Under the pieces are notes generated by a model. It was not told the DNA's origin, ran no database searches, and worked only from the letters and a program-made list of their open reading frames with translations. Made by a program: the position numbers and the translations under genes. A DNA stretch of 64,000 nucleotides from Namhaeicola litoreus (lineage in GTDB: Bacteria; Bacteroidota; Bacteroidia; Flavobacteriales; Flavobacteriaceae): assembly GCF_042679565.1 (NCBI RefSeq), contig NZ_JBHTMY010000002.1, positions 992,001 through 1,056,000 of the forward strand, given 5' to 3'. Shown one piece after another: positions 26,734 to 34,437 of this stretch (within the stretch, counting starts at the first letter, position 1; each line of letters starts with the position of its first letter).

Positions 26734-28314
26734 ATGAAAGTTAGAAATTTTAATATATTGAATTGGTTATTCATTATGGCATTGATTCCTGCAGCCTGCG
26801 GCGAAGAGGATGACCTTAAATTGATTGAGCCCGACCACAGAGTAGTCTATACCTCTGAAATGGATTTTGATAATACAGTAGAGATTAATAACAGTATTAC
26901 CTTTGGTGATATTTCTCCTGGTGTAGTTGAAAGAACTTGGACCTTTCCTGAGGGAGTTGTTGACATTGTCGGATCTGACTCAGACATAACTTCAAATGAC
27001 GACATTGTTAAAGCTATATTTAATGTGGTTGGTGATCACGAAGTCAAATTGAACCAAGTTTTTAAAGGCAATGTCTATGTAGGAACCAAAAATTTAAATA
27101 CAAAAGTTATTGATACGACCATTGTTGTTCGAGTGTTATCGCCAATATCTGCAAGTATAAAAGCTTTCAGTTTAAACAAAGATGGTTCTGTTGGAACAGA
27201 ATTAAACATGGCAGATAATGCAGAGAATGAAATTACTGCAAGTAGATCAGTAAGATTCTCGTTTACCTCAGAAGGAGAACCCGAAGTTTTTGATTGGACA
27301 TTTGAAGGAGGTGATCCGGCCACTATAGAATCTGCTGATCCCGTGGATGTAAAATACAAAAGAATGGGTATTTATGATGTTTCATTTATTGCTTCTAGAC
27401 AAAGACCTTTCGGTGGAGATACAATTCACTTTGATAATTTAATTAAAGTGATCCCTTCCACAGAACCTGTAGATCTTGAAAAAGTGTCAGATAGGGAGGG
27501 TGATATTGGACTTGTATTTAGTAGAGAAATGGATCCTACAACATTAAATCCGGTTAATTTCGAGGTGAGTATTGAAAACAATGGAAATGTATTTAGCCCT
27601 GTAATTTCAAAAGTTACTGTTGATGAGAATGAAGGAAATATTGTTCGTATCGCTCTGGTAGGAGAACAAATCTACAATGATGATATTATTAAAGTGAGCT
27701 ACACACCTGGTAGCCTTAGTACCTTAGATGGTGTTCAGGCTGATGGCTTTACCGATCAACAATTAATCTTTAACAAAATAAACATTTTAGATACCTCGTC
27801 TGATTATGATTATAGTTTCGAGAATAGTACAGCTTCTAATTGGCCATATATGTGGTGGGGAGGAATATGGGGTGAATACGACCTACAAATTTCTTCAGCA
27901 AAAGCACAACATGGAAGTAAAAGTGCCTATATAGAGTTTAGACCCAATGGCGGTATGATCATTGGTCATACGAATACCGCTGGAGATCAGATTACTTTCC
28001 CAGTTGAAGCAGGTAAGACGTACGAAATTGGATTATGGGTATATGTAGAAGACCTTGGAGAAAACGATCCTGCAGGTTTTGCACCGGATATTAGGTTCTT
28101 CTGGTTCCCTGATACAGATTGGGGGGTAGGAGGTAATCCTACATTTAGTTCTGATTTTTCAACTGGAAAATGGGTTTATAGTTCTACTTTCGTCCAATTT
28201 TCGGCTAGTGGAGATAAAACGTTCCAAATTAGAGGTTATAATGAAGCAAATCCAAAGAGATTGAAGTTTTATATGGATAACTTAAGTGTTTCATTAGCTA
28301 AGTTAAGACCCTAG
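26734..28314 (+). CDS. PKD-domain surface lipoprotein with C-terminal carbohydrate-binding-like module (SusE/F position)
   Basis: A lipoprotein signal (lipobox A-A-C-G) is followed by two PKD/Ig-like domains (about 35-140 and 145-240, with R-T-W-T-F-P and F-D-W-T-F-E-G-G-D-P). An SbsA-like Ig domain spans about 250-345, and a C-terminal jelly-roll about 355-526 has Y-S-F-E-N-S, aromatic W-P-Y-M-W-W and M-D-N-L-S-V. The last resembles CBM4/CBM22-like modules. As third gene of the sus operon it likely binds agar on the surface and feeds the SusCD complex. No catalytic motif is seen. It ends just before a strong terminator. Confidence 0.8.
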   Translation: MKVRNFNILNWLFIMALIPAACGEEDDLKLIEPDHRVVYTSEMDFDNTVEINNSITFGDISPGVVERTWTFPEGVVDIVGSDSDITSNDDIVKAIFNVVGDHEVKLNQVFKGNVYVGTKNLNTKVIDTTIVVRVLSPISASIKAFSLNKDGSVGTELNMADNAENEITASRSVRFSFTSEGEPEVFDWTFEGGDPATIESADPVDVKYKRMGIYDVSFIASRQRPFGGDTIHFDNLIKVIPSTEPVDLEKVSDREGDIGLVFSREMDPTTLNPVNFEVSIENNGNVFSPVISKVTVDENEGNIVRIALVGEQIYNDDIIKVSYTPGSLSTLDGVQADGFTDQQLIFNKINILDTSSDYDYSFENSTASNWPYMWWGGIWGEYDLQISSAKAQHGSKSAYIEFRPNGGMIIGHTNTAGDQITFPVEAGKTYEIGLWVYVEDLGENDPAGFAPDIRFFWFPDTDWGVGGNPTFSSDFSTGKWVYSSTFVQFSASGDKTFQIRGYNEANPKRLKFYMDNLSVSLAKLRP

Positions 28315-28340
28315 TAATTCATAATTAGTAGTTAAGTTAA

Positions 28341-28378
28341 AATCCCCCTGACATTTAAGTCAGGGGGATTTTTTTTTT
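28341..28378 (+). terminator. Rho-independent terminator of the sus operon
   Basis: A perfect 12-bp stem (A-A-T-C-C-C-C-C-T-G-A-C and its complement) with a 6-base loop is followed by about ten T's. The T run merges directly into a truncated gene, so it also marks the left edge of the accessory island. Confidence 0.93.
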
Positions 28379-28561
28379 AAATTTTTCAATTACTACAAAG
28401 GCATCGATTGGATGATCGGGAAAGCCAAAATTACCAACTGGCAAGCCACGGCAAAAACCTGGATGCTCCGCTCCTCAGAAAATGAAACCAAAAAGCAGCT
28501 TGGACAAAAATTGGATAACCTCCACACAAGCAAAAAGAAAAACTTTAACGATCCGCTTTGA
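28379..28561 (+). pseudogene. 3' fragment of a replisome-organizer-like gene next to a DnaC-type ATPase
   Basis: An open frame without a start begins right at the end of the terminator's T run and ends in TGA at 28559-28561. The visible tail contains D-W-M-I-G-K-A-K and N-W-Q-A-T-A-K-T-W, a pattern seen at the C-terminus of flavobacterial and phage HTH/replisome-organizer-type proteins. Those proteins are often encoded just before a helicase-loader ATPase, as here. The 5' part is missing, so the gene is broken. The family call comes from pattern memory and is moderate. Confidence 0.55.
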
Positions 28562-28563
28562 CA

Positions 28564-29223
28564 ATGAATTTACCTGTTCATATACTCACAGTAGGTGCAC
28601 AAACCTTTCAGCTGGCAAAACTCAAAGAGAACCGCCTTACCTATGATTTCGACCAAATATGGGCTTATTTTGAGTGCAAAGGAAAATTGTTGTTCCATGA
28701 AAACTTTACACTCCACAAAACCGACAAAGACCTGCTGCTCAAACTCTGCGCTTATTTTCTGAATGACCATCAACTTTGTAAACAATTCAACATAGATCCA
28801 AACAAAGGAATCCTCCTTACCGGACCTGTGGGTTGTGGAAAGACCAGCTTTATGAAATTACTTTCCACCATTACACCCAAAAAGAAAACTTTCGACCTCA
28901 TCCCTGCCAGAAATATCACCTTTGAATTTTCTAACCAGGGCTTTTCTGTCATCGAAAAATACGGCAACCATAAAAGCTACTGTTTTGACGACCTCGGTGT
29001 TGAACCCAACGGCAGACATTTCGGTGCGGAATGCAATGTGATGGGCGAAGTTCTTCTATCCCGCTACGATCTTTTTGTCAACCACAAAGTAAAAACCCAT
29101 GCCACCACCAACCTAAATGCCCAGGAACTCGAAAATCGATATGGCAATAGAGTAAGATCGAGAATGAGAGCGATGTTTAATCTCGTTGGGCTAGACAATC
29201 TCGTGAAGGACAAGAGAATTTAA
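28564..29223 (+). CDS. DnaC/IstB-like P-loop ATPase
   Basis: The Walker A motif is G-P-V-G-C-G-K-T-S near residue 92. The Walker B is C-F-D-D-L-G, followed by a sensor segment (T-H-A-T-T-N-L-N) and an arginine-rich end (R-Y-G-N-R-V-R-S-R-M). The ATG at 28564 is chosen over a TTG two codons upstream. Such ATPases load helicases or assist transposases. With the truncated gene just before it, this looks like the remains of a two-gene mobile-element or replication module. Its 3' end (from 29087) has a near-copy at 30851-30987. Confidence 0.72.
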   Translation: MNLPVHILTVGAQTFQLAKLKENRLTYDFDQIWAYFECKGKLLFHENFTLHKTDKDLLLKLCAYFLNDHQLCKQFNIDPNKGILLTGPVGCGKTSFMKLLSTITPKKKTFDLIPARNITFEFSNQGFSVIEKYGNHKSYCFDDLGVEPNGRHFGAECNVMGEVLLSRYDLFVNHKVKTHATTNLNAQELENRYGNRVRSRMRAMFNLVGLDNLVKDKRI

Positions 29224-29291
29224 AACCCGCTAAAATCTAAATTACTTATAATGTCTTCGATTTTTCATAAAACAGTTTTAATCGGTTTGAC

Positions 29292-29299
29292 TAACTTTG
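29292..29299 (+). promoter_or_regulatory. Probable -7 promoter element for the DUF4062 gene
   Basis: TAACTTTG fits the Bacteroidota -7 consensus TAnnTTTG exactly and lies 27 bases upstream of the ATG at 29327. The -33 element is not convincing. Confidence 0.5.
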
Positions 29300-29326
29300 C
29301 AATAGACCAAGAGCTTAATTGTGTGA

Positions 29327-30856
29327 ATGAAAGAAAAAGTATTTATATCTAGTGTCCAAAAAGAATTTTCCCAAGAGCGTATTGCTCTGGCCGATTATTT
29401 TCATACCGATGCACTTTTAAGTACTTTTTTCGAACCATTCTTGTTCGAAGAAGTAGCCGCTACAAGTTATCCACCCAGGGAGGTCTTTTTACCTCAGGTG
29501 AAATCTTCACATATTTACCTCGGTTTGATAGGAAGGGATTACGGTTGGGAAGATGAAGAAGGAGTTTCTCCTACAGAAAGAGAATATGACGCGGCCAAAC
29601 AAGCCCAACTAGCTCGATGGTTGTTCATTAAAGAAGAGGATTCTAGACATCCAAAAGAAGAGGCATTTTTTAAAAAAATAAGTGGTGATGTGTCTTGGAA
29701 AGTATTTCAAAATCTTGAAAATCTTAAACAAGAACTATATAAAACCTGTATTACCTACTTAAAACAGCAAGGTAAAATTACGAGCGCCGATTTTGATGAA
29801 AGTATCCATCATTCTGCATCTTTGGAAGATATCGATGACACATTGGCATCAAAGTTTATTAAAAAAGCGAGGACAAAAAGAAATTTCCCTTTAGCAATCG
29901 AAGCCTCGAAAAGCGAATTGCTAACCCATTTAAATATGCTCCGTAAAGAGGGTTTGGTCAACAGTGCCTTGTTGATTTTTTCCCAAAACCCACAATATTT
30001 TTTTCCGACAGCAATTATTAAATGTGCTCATTTTCATGGTGTCACAGTGCAAAAACCGATTCCTGATTTTAAAGAATTTAATGGTACCGTTTTTAATCAG
30101 GCAGATCAGGCAGTTGATTTTGTTTTATCAAAAATAAGCCTCTCAACCGGAACGCGAGAACATAGCAATTATGTTGATACCAAATACGAAGTGCCTAGAA
30201 AGGTCATCGCAGAAGCAATTATTAATGCATTGGCTCATCGCGATTATTATAGCAAAGGAAGTGTTCAAGTATCTGTTTTTAAAAATAGAATTGAAATAAG
30301 TAATCCCGGAACTCTCCCCGAAGAACTGGAATTAAATGATTTAAAAACCATTCACGGTTCTTATCCTAAAAACCCTTTATTGGCCAATTGCCTATACCTC
30401 AATGGAGCCATAGAACGATTTGGTACAGGAACAACAGAAATTTTTCAATTGACCGAAGCAGAAGGGCTTAAGACGCCTGAATTCACATTAAATCAAGGCT
30501 TTAAAGTCACCATTTGGAGGCCTTCATTTACTGAACAAACTGATACCAATGAGCTTACCCGACAAGCTACCCGACAAGCTACCCGACAAGCTACCCGACA
30601 AGCTTATTTAAATGATTTGACCCCGATTGAACGAACAGTGTTAATTCTACAGAATGAAATGAAAAGCGCTGAAATACAAGAACTGATGGAGTTGAAAAAC
30701 CGGGAACACTTTAAAAATATTTATCTTAACCCTGCTATCGAACAGGACTTCATTGAACTCACTATCCCCGATAAACCCACAAGCCCCAACCAAAAATACC
30801 GATTAACACAAAAAGGTAAACAATTGCAAATGGAATTATTGAAATTTTCGAAGTAA
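29327..30856 (+). CDS. DUF4062 protein with RecG-like/AlbA-type ATP-binding C-terminal region
   Basis: Residues 1-115 are a DUF4062 domain (V-F-I-S-S-V-Q-K-E-F, G-L-I-G-R-D-Y-G-W, P-T-E-R-E-Y). Residues about 250-400 resemble the HATPase-like domain of 'RecG-related' transcription regulators (E-A-I-I-N-A-L-A-H-R-D-Y and E-R-F-G-T-G-T). Residues 411-426 are four perfect T-R-Q-A repeats, followed by a winged-helix-like tail. Such proteins are common in accessory and defence islands, but their role is not established. The stop codon lies inside a sequence shared with the preceding ATPase gene, so the gene seems to have been inserted between two paralogous ATPase 3' ends. Confidence 0.75.
   Translation: MKEKVFISSVQKEFSQERIALADYFHTDALLSTFFEPFLFEEVAATSYPPREVFLPQVKSSHIYLGLIGRDYGWEDEEGVSPTEREYDAAKQAQLARWLFIKEEDSRHPKEEAFFKKISGDVSWKVFQNLENLKQELYKTCITYLKQQGKITSADFDESIHHSASLEDIDDTLASKFIKKARTKRNFPLAIEASKSELLTHLNMLRKEGLVNSALLIFSQNPQYFFPTAIIKCAHFHGVTVQKPIPDFKEFNGTVFNQADQAVDFVLSKISLSTGTREHSNYVDTKYEVPRKVIAEAIINALAHRDYYSKGSVQVSVFKNRIEISNPGTLPEELELNDLKTIHGSYPKNPLLANCLYLNGAIERFGTGTTEIFQLTEAEGLKTPEFTLNQGFKVTIWRPSFTEQTDTNELTRQATRQATRQATRQAYLNDLTPIERTVLILQNEMKSAEIQELMELKNREHFKNIYLNPAIEQDFIELTIPDKPTSPNQKYRLTQKGKQLQMELLKFSK
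30557..30604 (+). repeat. Four perfect 12-bp tandem repeats encoding T-R-Q-A
   Basis: The unit ACCCGACAAGCT is repeated four times without mismatch, inside the DUF4062 gene. The repeat stays in frame and links the ATPase-like domain to the winged helix. Comparable short in-frame repeats are typical of this linker in relatives. Copy number can change by slippage without breaking the frame. Confidence 0.95.
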
Positions 30857-30987
30857 AAACCCATGCCACCACCAACCTCAATGCCCAGGAAATCGAAAAT
30901 CGATATGGCAATAGAGTGAGATCGAGAATGAGGGAAATGATGAACCTCATCGCATTTAGCTCATCTGGTATCTATAAGCGTAAATAA
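30851..30987 (+). pseudogene. 3' end of a second DnaC/IstB-like ATPase gene
   Basis: From 30851 the DNA repeats the 3' part of the ATPase gene starting at 29087. The first 85 or so bases differ at only a few, mostly third-codon, positions, then the two diverge. The frame from 30853 reads V-K-T-H-A-T-T-N-L-N and R-Y-G-N-R-V-R-S-R-M and stops at 30987 with its own different tail. No start or ATP site is present. It is the residue of a paralogue, not a simple duplication. Confidence 0.85.
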
Positions 30988-31036
30988 GTTAAATATTCAC
31001 GCGTACTTCATTCCAAAAATTTTGTCAATTCGAGTG

Positions 31037-31063
31037 AATTTTCTGCTGCTTAGGTAGAAAATT
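31037..31063. repeat. Hairpin in the spacer before the methyltransferase cassette
   Basis: An 8-bp perfect stem (AATTTTCT paired with AGAAAATT) encloses an 11-base loop. It lies in a spacer (30988-31264) that holds no supported gene apart from this hairpin and the direct repeat at 31122. There is no long T run, so a terminator role is doubtful. Confidence 0.5.
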
Positions 31064-31121
31064 TGTACCGAGAATCGAACTTTAATACAACAATCAACTA
31101 TAATTCAAGCATTTATTACCT

Positions 31122-31248
31122 CTGCTCCCGCGCAATTGTATTGTTTTTTAGCATCTCTACTCTTTTTAAAAAAAGGTATAATAAACTTTTTTACCTCTAT
31201 GATATACTTGTAAATAACTATTTTAGTGATGATATAGCCGTTGTGCTT
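31122..31248 (+). repeat. Direct repeat, left copy, flanking the methyltransferase gene
   Basis: About 127 bp starting CTGCTCCCGCGC and ending CGTTGTGCTT recur at 31833-31956 in the same orientation with scattered mismatches and small indels. The copy ends 16 bases before the methyltransferase ATG. It contains TATACTTG at 31203, a near-match to a -7 promoter box (TAnnTTTG), so it may also supply the gene's promoter. Confidence 0.9.
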
Positions 31249-31264
31249 AAGGTGAAAAAAACGA

Positions 31265-31825
31265 ATGACAGCAACCTACGACAAATATTATCAGACAGAA
31301 AATTTATTCGGAGAACCTTATCCCGAATTGATTGAGTTTTTTGCTAAAAATCCTAGAAAAGGGAAAGTACTAGACTTAGGTTGCGGACAAGGTAGAGACG
31401 CAATTGCCTTGGCTCGACTTGGCTACTCTGTAACGGGAATTGACAACTCAAAAGTCGGTATTGCCCAGATGGACAAGATCGGACAAAATGAAAATTTGAA
31501 TTTAGTCGGACAAGTTGGAGACATATATACTTTTGACCGTTTCAGTGAGTTTGACATTGTTCTAATGGACAGTATGTTTCATTTCGCCAAGAAGGACAAG
31601 GAAAAAGAAATTGGACTGATTAAAAAAATCGTTTCGGAAATAAGAAACGGAAGTCTTGTGGTCGTTTGCATTCAGGACAAAAGTGACAAAGTCCAAACCC
31701 TGAACAAAGCAATCGACTTTGATAGAAAATATAAACGACTTTCAGACAAAGAATTTAAGTACGTATTTGAAGAAAGTGGACATAAATCTGAAACGGAATA
31801 TCGAATGATAGTAATTGAAAAATAA
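31265..31825 (+). CDS. Class I SAM-dependent methyltransferase (small, TehB-like)
   Basis: The AdoMet-binding motif V-L-D-L-G-C-G-Q-G lies at residues 35-43, followed by the acidic end of strand 2 (G-I-D-N-S) and motif IV-like I-V-L-M-D-S-M. At 186 aa it is a bare Rossmann methyltransferase with no target-recognition domain, so a small-molecule substrate is likely. The gene stands alone between two 125-bp direct repeats, like a cassette. The substrate is not known. Confidence 0.82.
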   Translation: MTATYDKYYQTENLFGEPYPELIEFFAKNPRKGKVLDLGCGQGRDAIALARLGYSVTGIDNSKVGIAQMDKIGQNENLNLVGQVGDIYTFDRFSEFDIVLMDSMFHFAKKDKEKEIGLIKKIVSEIRNGSLVVVCIQDKSDKVQTLNKAIDFDRKYKRLSDKEFKYVFEESGHKSETEYRMIVIEK

Positions 31826-31832
31826 AAAAAAC

Positions 31833-31956
31833 CTGCTCCCGCGCGATTGTCTTGTTTTTAAGCATCTCTACTATTTTCAAAAAGATATAATAAACTTTTT
31901 ACCCCTATGATATATTTGTAAATAACTATTTTAGTGAGGATATAACCGTTGTGCTT
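31833..31956 (+). repeat. Direct repeat, right copy, flanking the methyltransferase gene
   Basis: This second copy begins 7 bases after the methyltransferase stop codon and is about 124 bp long. It carries TATATTTG at 31911, an exact fit to the Bacteroidota -7 consensus, at the place where the left copy has TATACTTG. Confidence 0.9.
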
Positions 31957-31958
31957 CA

Positions 31959-31974
31959 TCCCGAGTACTCGGGA
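31959..31974. repeat. Perfect 16-bp palindrome
   Basis: TCCCGAGTACTCGGGA reads the same on both strands. It sits immediately after the right direct repeat, in a spacer (31957-32086) with no convincing gene. It may be a small dispersed palindromic element or a binding site. Confidence 0.85.
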
Positions 31975-32086
31975 CAAACCATTAACTAATGATTAAACTT
32001 TTTAAAGGACCGAACGGCCATCAATGGTCCGTAGACCTTTGAAAGTGAGGAGCCAGGCGGTGCAGTGACCCAAAAAAACAAAAGAT

Positions 32087-32836
32087 ATGATCAATTTTTT
32101 CAGAAGAATGAGACAAAACATACTTTCAGAAGAAAAAACCGGAAAGCCTGCCTGGCCGGTAGCCAGGTACTTGAAATATGCCATTGGTGAAATTTTTCTA
32201 GTGGTTATCGGTATTTTAATTGCCCTTCAGATTAATAATTGGAACGAAACTAGAAAGTTGCGTGTTTTAGAAATAAGCATTTTAGAAGAAATCCAACAAG
32301 CATTGATTCAAGATACCATTGTGATTAATGCTAATATAGAATACTTGTTAGATAAAAATCTGAAATCTCAAGAATTGATATCACATATTGAAAACAAAAT
32401 TCCATACAAAAAAAGGCTGGACACTTTAATGATGGACCTTTACTATCATAGAGGTTATAAGACCTTCAATATTTCTGCTTTTGATTTATTAAAAGAAAAT
32501 GGATTTGGGATTATTAAAAATGACACCTTGCGGAAACAGATTACGAAACATTACAATTCAGACTTGTCAGATATAATTGGATTATTTGATCGACTAGAGC
32601 AAATTAATTTAATCCAAGGTGCTAATGTCTATCAAAACTATAAAGTTGCTCGTGGTTTAATACAGACGTATGACTATCAAGAACTTCTAAATAACCCCAA
32701 AATTTTTGCCCCCTTTTATCATTTCGACACAATGAATAATGCCTATTATAGAGGTTTAACTAATTTCAAATCAAAAATTATAGTATTACTAAAAAGTCTA
32801 AACTCAGAATTAGAAAAAAGAAAAAAGGGTGGTTAA
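32087..32836 (+). CDS. DUF6090-family membrane protein
   Basis: The N-terminus (M-I-N-F-F-R-R-M-R-Q-N), a single transmembrane helix (G-E-I-F-L-V-V-I-G-I-L-I-A-L-Q) followed by N-N-W-N-E, and a long helical C-terminal part are typical of DUF6090, a family abundant in Flavobacteriia with no assigned role. Relatives usually run K-T-G-K-Y-L-K-Y-A before the helix. Here an extra K-P-A-W-P-V-A-R segment is inserted, encoded by a DNA palindrome. Length is 249 aa. The C-terminal region is expected outside the cytoplasm. Confidence 0.82.
   Translation: MINFFRRMRQNILSEEKTGKPAWPVARYLKYAIGEIFLVVIGILIALQINNWNETRKLRVLEISILEEIQQALIQDTIVINANIEYLLDKNLKSQELISHIENKIPYKKRLDTLMMDLYYHRGYKTFNISAFDLLKENGFGIIKNDTLRKQITKHYNSDLSDIIGLFDRLEQINLIQGANVYQNYKVARGLIQTYDYQELLNNPKIFAPFYHFDTMNNAYYRGLTNFKSKIIVLLKSLNSELEKRKKGG
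32151..32167. repeat. Short palindromic insertion inside the DUF6090 gene
   Basis: CCTGGC and GCCAGG, separated by five bases, form a 6-bp stem within the codons for the extra W-P-V-A-R residues. The G+C-rich segment contrasts with the AT-rich gene and keeps the frame. Confidence 0.65.
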
Positions 32837-32880
32837 ACATAACGAAAACCTTCCAGCCGCACGCAGGCAAAACAATAACT

Positions 32881-33132
32881 TTAAGTAATTGCTAGTGCAA
32901 GTGCACTTCTGGCACAAGCACAGAATTGGCGTAGCAAAACCTTACGGATTTTATGCTTTTTATACGATTCAAAACAAGCTGTCATAACCGTCAACTTATA
33001 ATTTAGAAAAGCAATATTTGGAGGTTCTGGTGCCTGGCTTTTAGCTACCTCAGGCTGTCTTGTCTTACAAGCATAAAAAAAGAAGGTCAGTAAAAAACTG
33101 ATACCGAAAAAATAAATGCGGGTTTTACTCAT
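32881..33132 (-). pseudogene. Probable truncated lipoprotein gene
   Basis: The first 24 residues form a convincing lipoprotein signal (hydrophobic core then Y-A-C-K-T) followed by a Pro/Glu linker and P-P-N-I-A-F-L-N-Y-K-L-T, as in flavobacterial lipoproteins. The last 35 or so residues are Cys/Arg/Leu-rich and look like translated intergenic DNA. The gene thus seems to have lost its 3' part. No family can be named. It lies between the DUF6090 and DUF6438 genes on the opposite strand, and it could be an unrecognised small lipoprotein. Confidence 0.4.
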
Positions 33133-33321
33133 TTAAAATAAATTGGTCAATTTACTTTTTATGTTGGAGGAAAACCGATAACAATTAATTCGCGAGGTGA
33201 ATATAGTATTTCCCTTATGCTTTTATAAACGAAGATTTAAAAAGTTAACATGCTAAATTCATTTTCAACTACAAATGTTAACTTTAATGTTTCATAGTCA
33301 TTAACGCTAAACAGTTGTTAT

Positions 33322-33732
33322 ATGCCCATATCTCCATTCAAAACCATTTCCCTCGAAAGAACCATGTGTTATGGGGATTGCCCGGTTTATACAGTAAAGA
33401 TCAATGCCAACGGACGGGTAAAATTAAAACAAGAGGGTAATATTTTTGAGGGATGGAAACATGTGGTTTCCTGGCAAATAGACCGGGGAAAGATCAATAA
33501 AATCAATGAAGTCATTCACAAATATGGATATTTTACCTTAAAAGAAAACGAGGGAGAAGTTCTTTACGCTACAGACCATCCCTATTGTATCACTAAAATT
33601 GAACTTCAGGATGGTACCAAAAGAAAAATAGAACATTACCTGGGCGATAACATGTATCCCAAAAGATTAACAACCATTGAAAATTGGATTGACAAATTGA
33701 TCGAAACGGAAATCTATTTAAGTCAAATATAA
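33322..33732 (+). CDS. DUF6438-domain protein
   Basis: The segment I-S-L-E-R-T-M-C-Y-G-D-C-P-V-Y-T-V near residues 9-25, with paired cysteines, marks DUF6438, a small beta-rich domain of unknown function found in Bacteroidota lipoproteins. Here there is no signal peptide, so this is either a cytoplasmic form or one that lost its leader. Length is 136 aa. Its last 38 or so codons have a diverged copy at 37324-37440, on the far side of a five-gene block. Confidence 0.75.
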   Translation: MPISPFKTISLERTMCYGDCPVYTVKINANGRVKLKQEGNIFEGWKHVVSWQIDRGKINKINEVIHKYGYFTLKENEGEVLYATDHPYCITKIELQDGTKRKIEHYLGDNMYPKRLTTIENWIDKLIETEIYLSQI

Positions 33733-33760
33733 TCAAAGTAAAATAACAGTGGAACCAGAC

Positions 33761-33794
33761 TGCACATCTACTGCACTGTTTAAGTATAAATTTG
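33761..33794 (+). promoter_or_regulatory. Promoter with TGCA-N7-TGCA element (copy 1), upstream of the nucleotidase-DUF2779 operon
   Basis: TGCA at 33761-33764 and 33772-33775 are separated by seven bases (CATCTAC). Exactly 11 bases later comes TAAATTTG (33787-33794), a perfect -7 box. The first ATG follows 17-23 bases downstream. The TGCA pair covers the place of the -33 element. Three other promoters in the island have the same layout (40106-40139, 41286-41319, 42663-42696). Confidence 0.75.
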
Positions 33795-33810
33795 AACAAC
33801 ATAAACCAAA

Positions 33811-33981
33811 ATGTTCATGACAAAACCAACCCTCATACTGGAACTACTTGCCGAAGGTGGCGCTCTTACCCTTTACAAAACTGAGCATGGATATTACTAT
33901 ACCACCGATGAATCAGCATTGATGGATCTTCTCGAGGAGTTAACACCAGAAGATGTTTATAAAAAATCCTATTTTTTTTAA
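33811..33981 (+). CDS. Small uncharacterised protein (56 aa)
   Basis: An ATG at 33811 (or 33817) opens a 56-codon frame ending in TAA at 33979-33981. The product is acidic with L-I-L-E-L-L-A-E-G-G-A-L-T-L-Y and Y-Y-Y-T-T-D-E-S, a plausible small alpha/beta protein, and codon use is normal. It sits directly behind the copy-1 promoter and 15 bp before the next gene, so it should be the first gene of that operon. No family was recognised. Confidence 0.65.
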   Translation: MFMTKPTLILELLAEGGALTLYKTEHGYYYTTDESALMDLLEELTPEDVYKKSYFF

Positions 33982-33996
33982 TCTTTCCGTGAGGCC

Positions 33997-34422
33997 ATGA
34001 TGAGTATGTTGTCCAAATACCCGATCTTTAAAATGCACCCTGATCAAATTCACCCCGATTTTTTAGAGAGCATCAAAGAACAATACCAAAATTTCAAAAT
34101 TATTTATGGTTTTGAAAATGCCTATAAAGAAGACAAATGGAATCGAATCTTATTTAATAAAACCCCTCATGAACATAACACAGCGCTCTGGCAAAGTCCT
34201 GCCATCAATGAATTGGAAAAATCGTATGGCTCTCGTCACTATACTAGTCAAAAAGTAAATTTTCTGATTGATCAATTCTTAGACTATCGCGAAAACCACA
34301 GCTTTGGCGAATATGATGACACGGTGATTCTAACAGATGATGAATTGTTGGAAAGAAAAGAACGTATCGAATTCCTTACCGCCAAATGGAAAGAAGTACA
34401 AAAAGACATTGATTTCAACTAA
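33997..34422 (+). CDS. Hypothetical protein (141 aa)
   Basis: No family was recognised. The protein is hydrophilic, with aromatic residues in the first half and a helical, charged C-terminus (D-D-E-L-L-E-R-K-E-R-I-E-F-L). It has no signal peptide or membrane segment. It is the second gene of an operon with a small ORF, a 5'-nucleotidase and a DUF2779 protein. Translation could start at either of two adjacent methionines. Confidence 0.65.
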   Translation: MMSMLSKYPIFKMHPDQIHPDFLESIKEQYQNFKIIYGFENAYKEDKWNRILFNKTPHEHNTALWQSPAINELEKSYGSRHYTSQKVNFLIDQFLDYRENHSFGEYDDTVILTDDELLERKERIEFLTAKWKEVQKDIDFN

Positions 34423-34437
34423 ATACCATTAAATACC

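Noticed and set aside
30557..30604. Regular repeats considered as a CRISPR array
   Set aside because: The 12-bp units are contiguous without spacers and encode T-R-Q-A in frame.
31065..31082. T-arm-like sequence (GTTCGATTC on the minus strand), possible tRNA-end attachment site
   Set aside because: The flanking bases do not form the T-stem and no tRNA body or integrase is nearby.
31238..31248. CGTTGTGCTT at the repeat ends considered as an integron attC core
   Set aside because: It does not fit GTTRRRY, no paired core or integrase was seen, and only one cassette is present.
31063..31335. 90-codon frame overlapping the methyltransferase start
   Set aside because: It consists largely of the translated direct repeat and is aromatic and low-complexity. 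The methyltransferase frame is the real gene.
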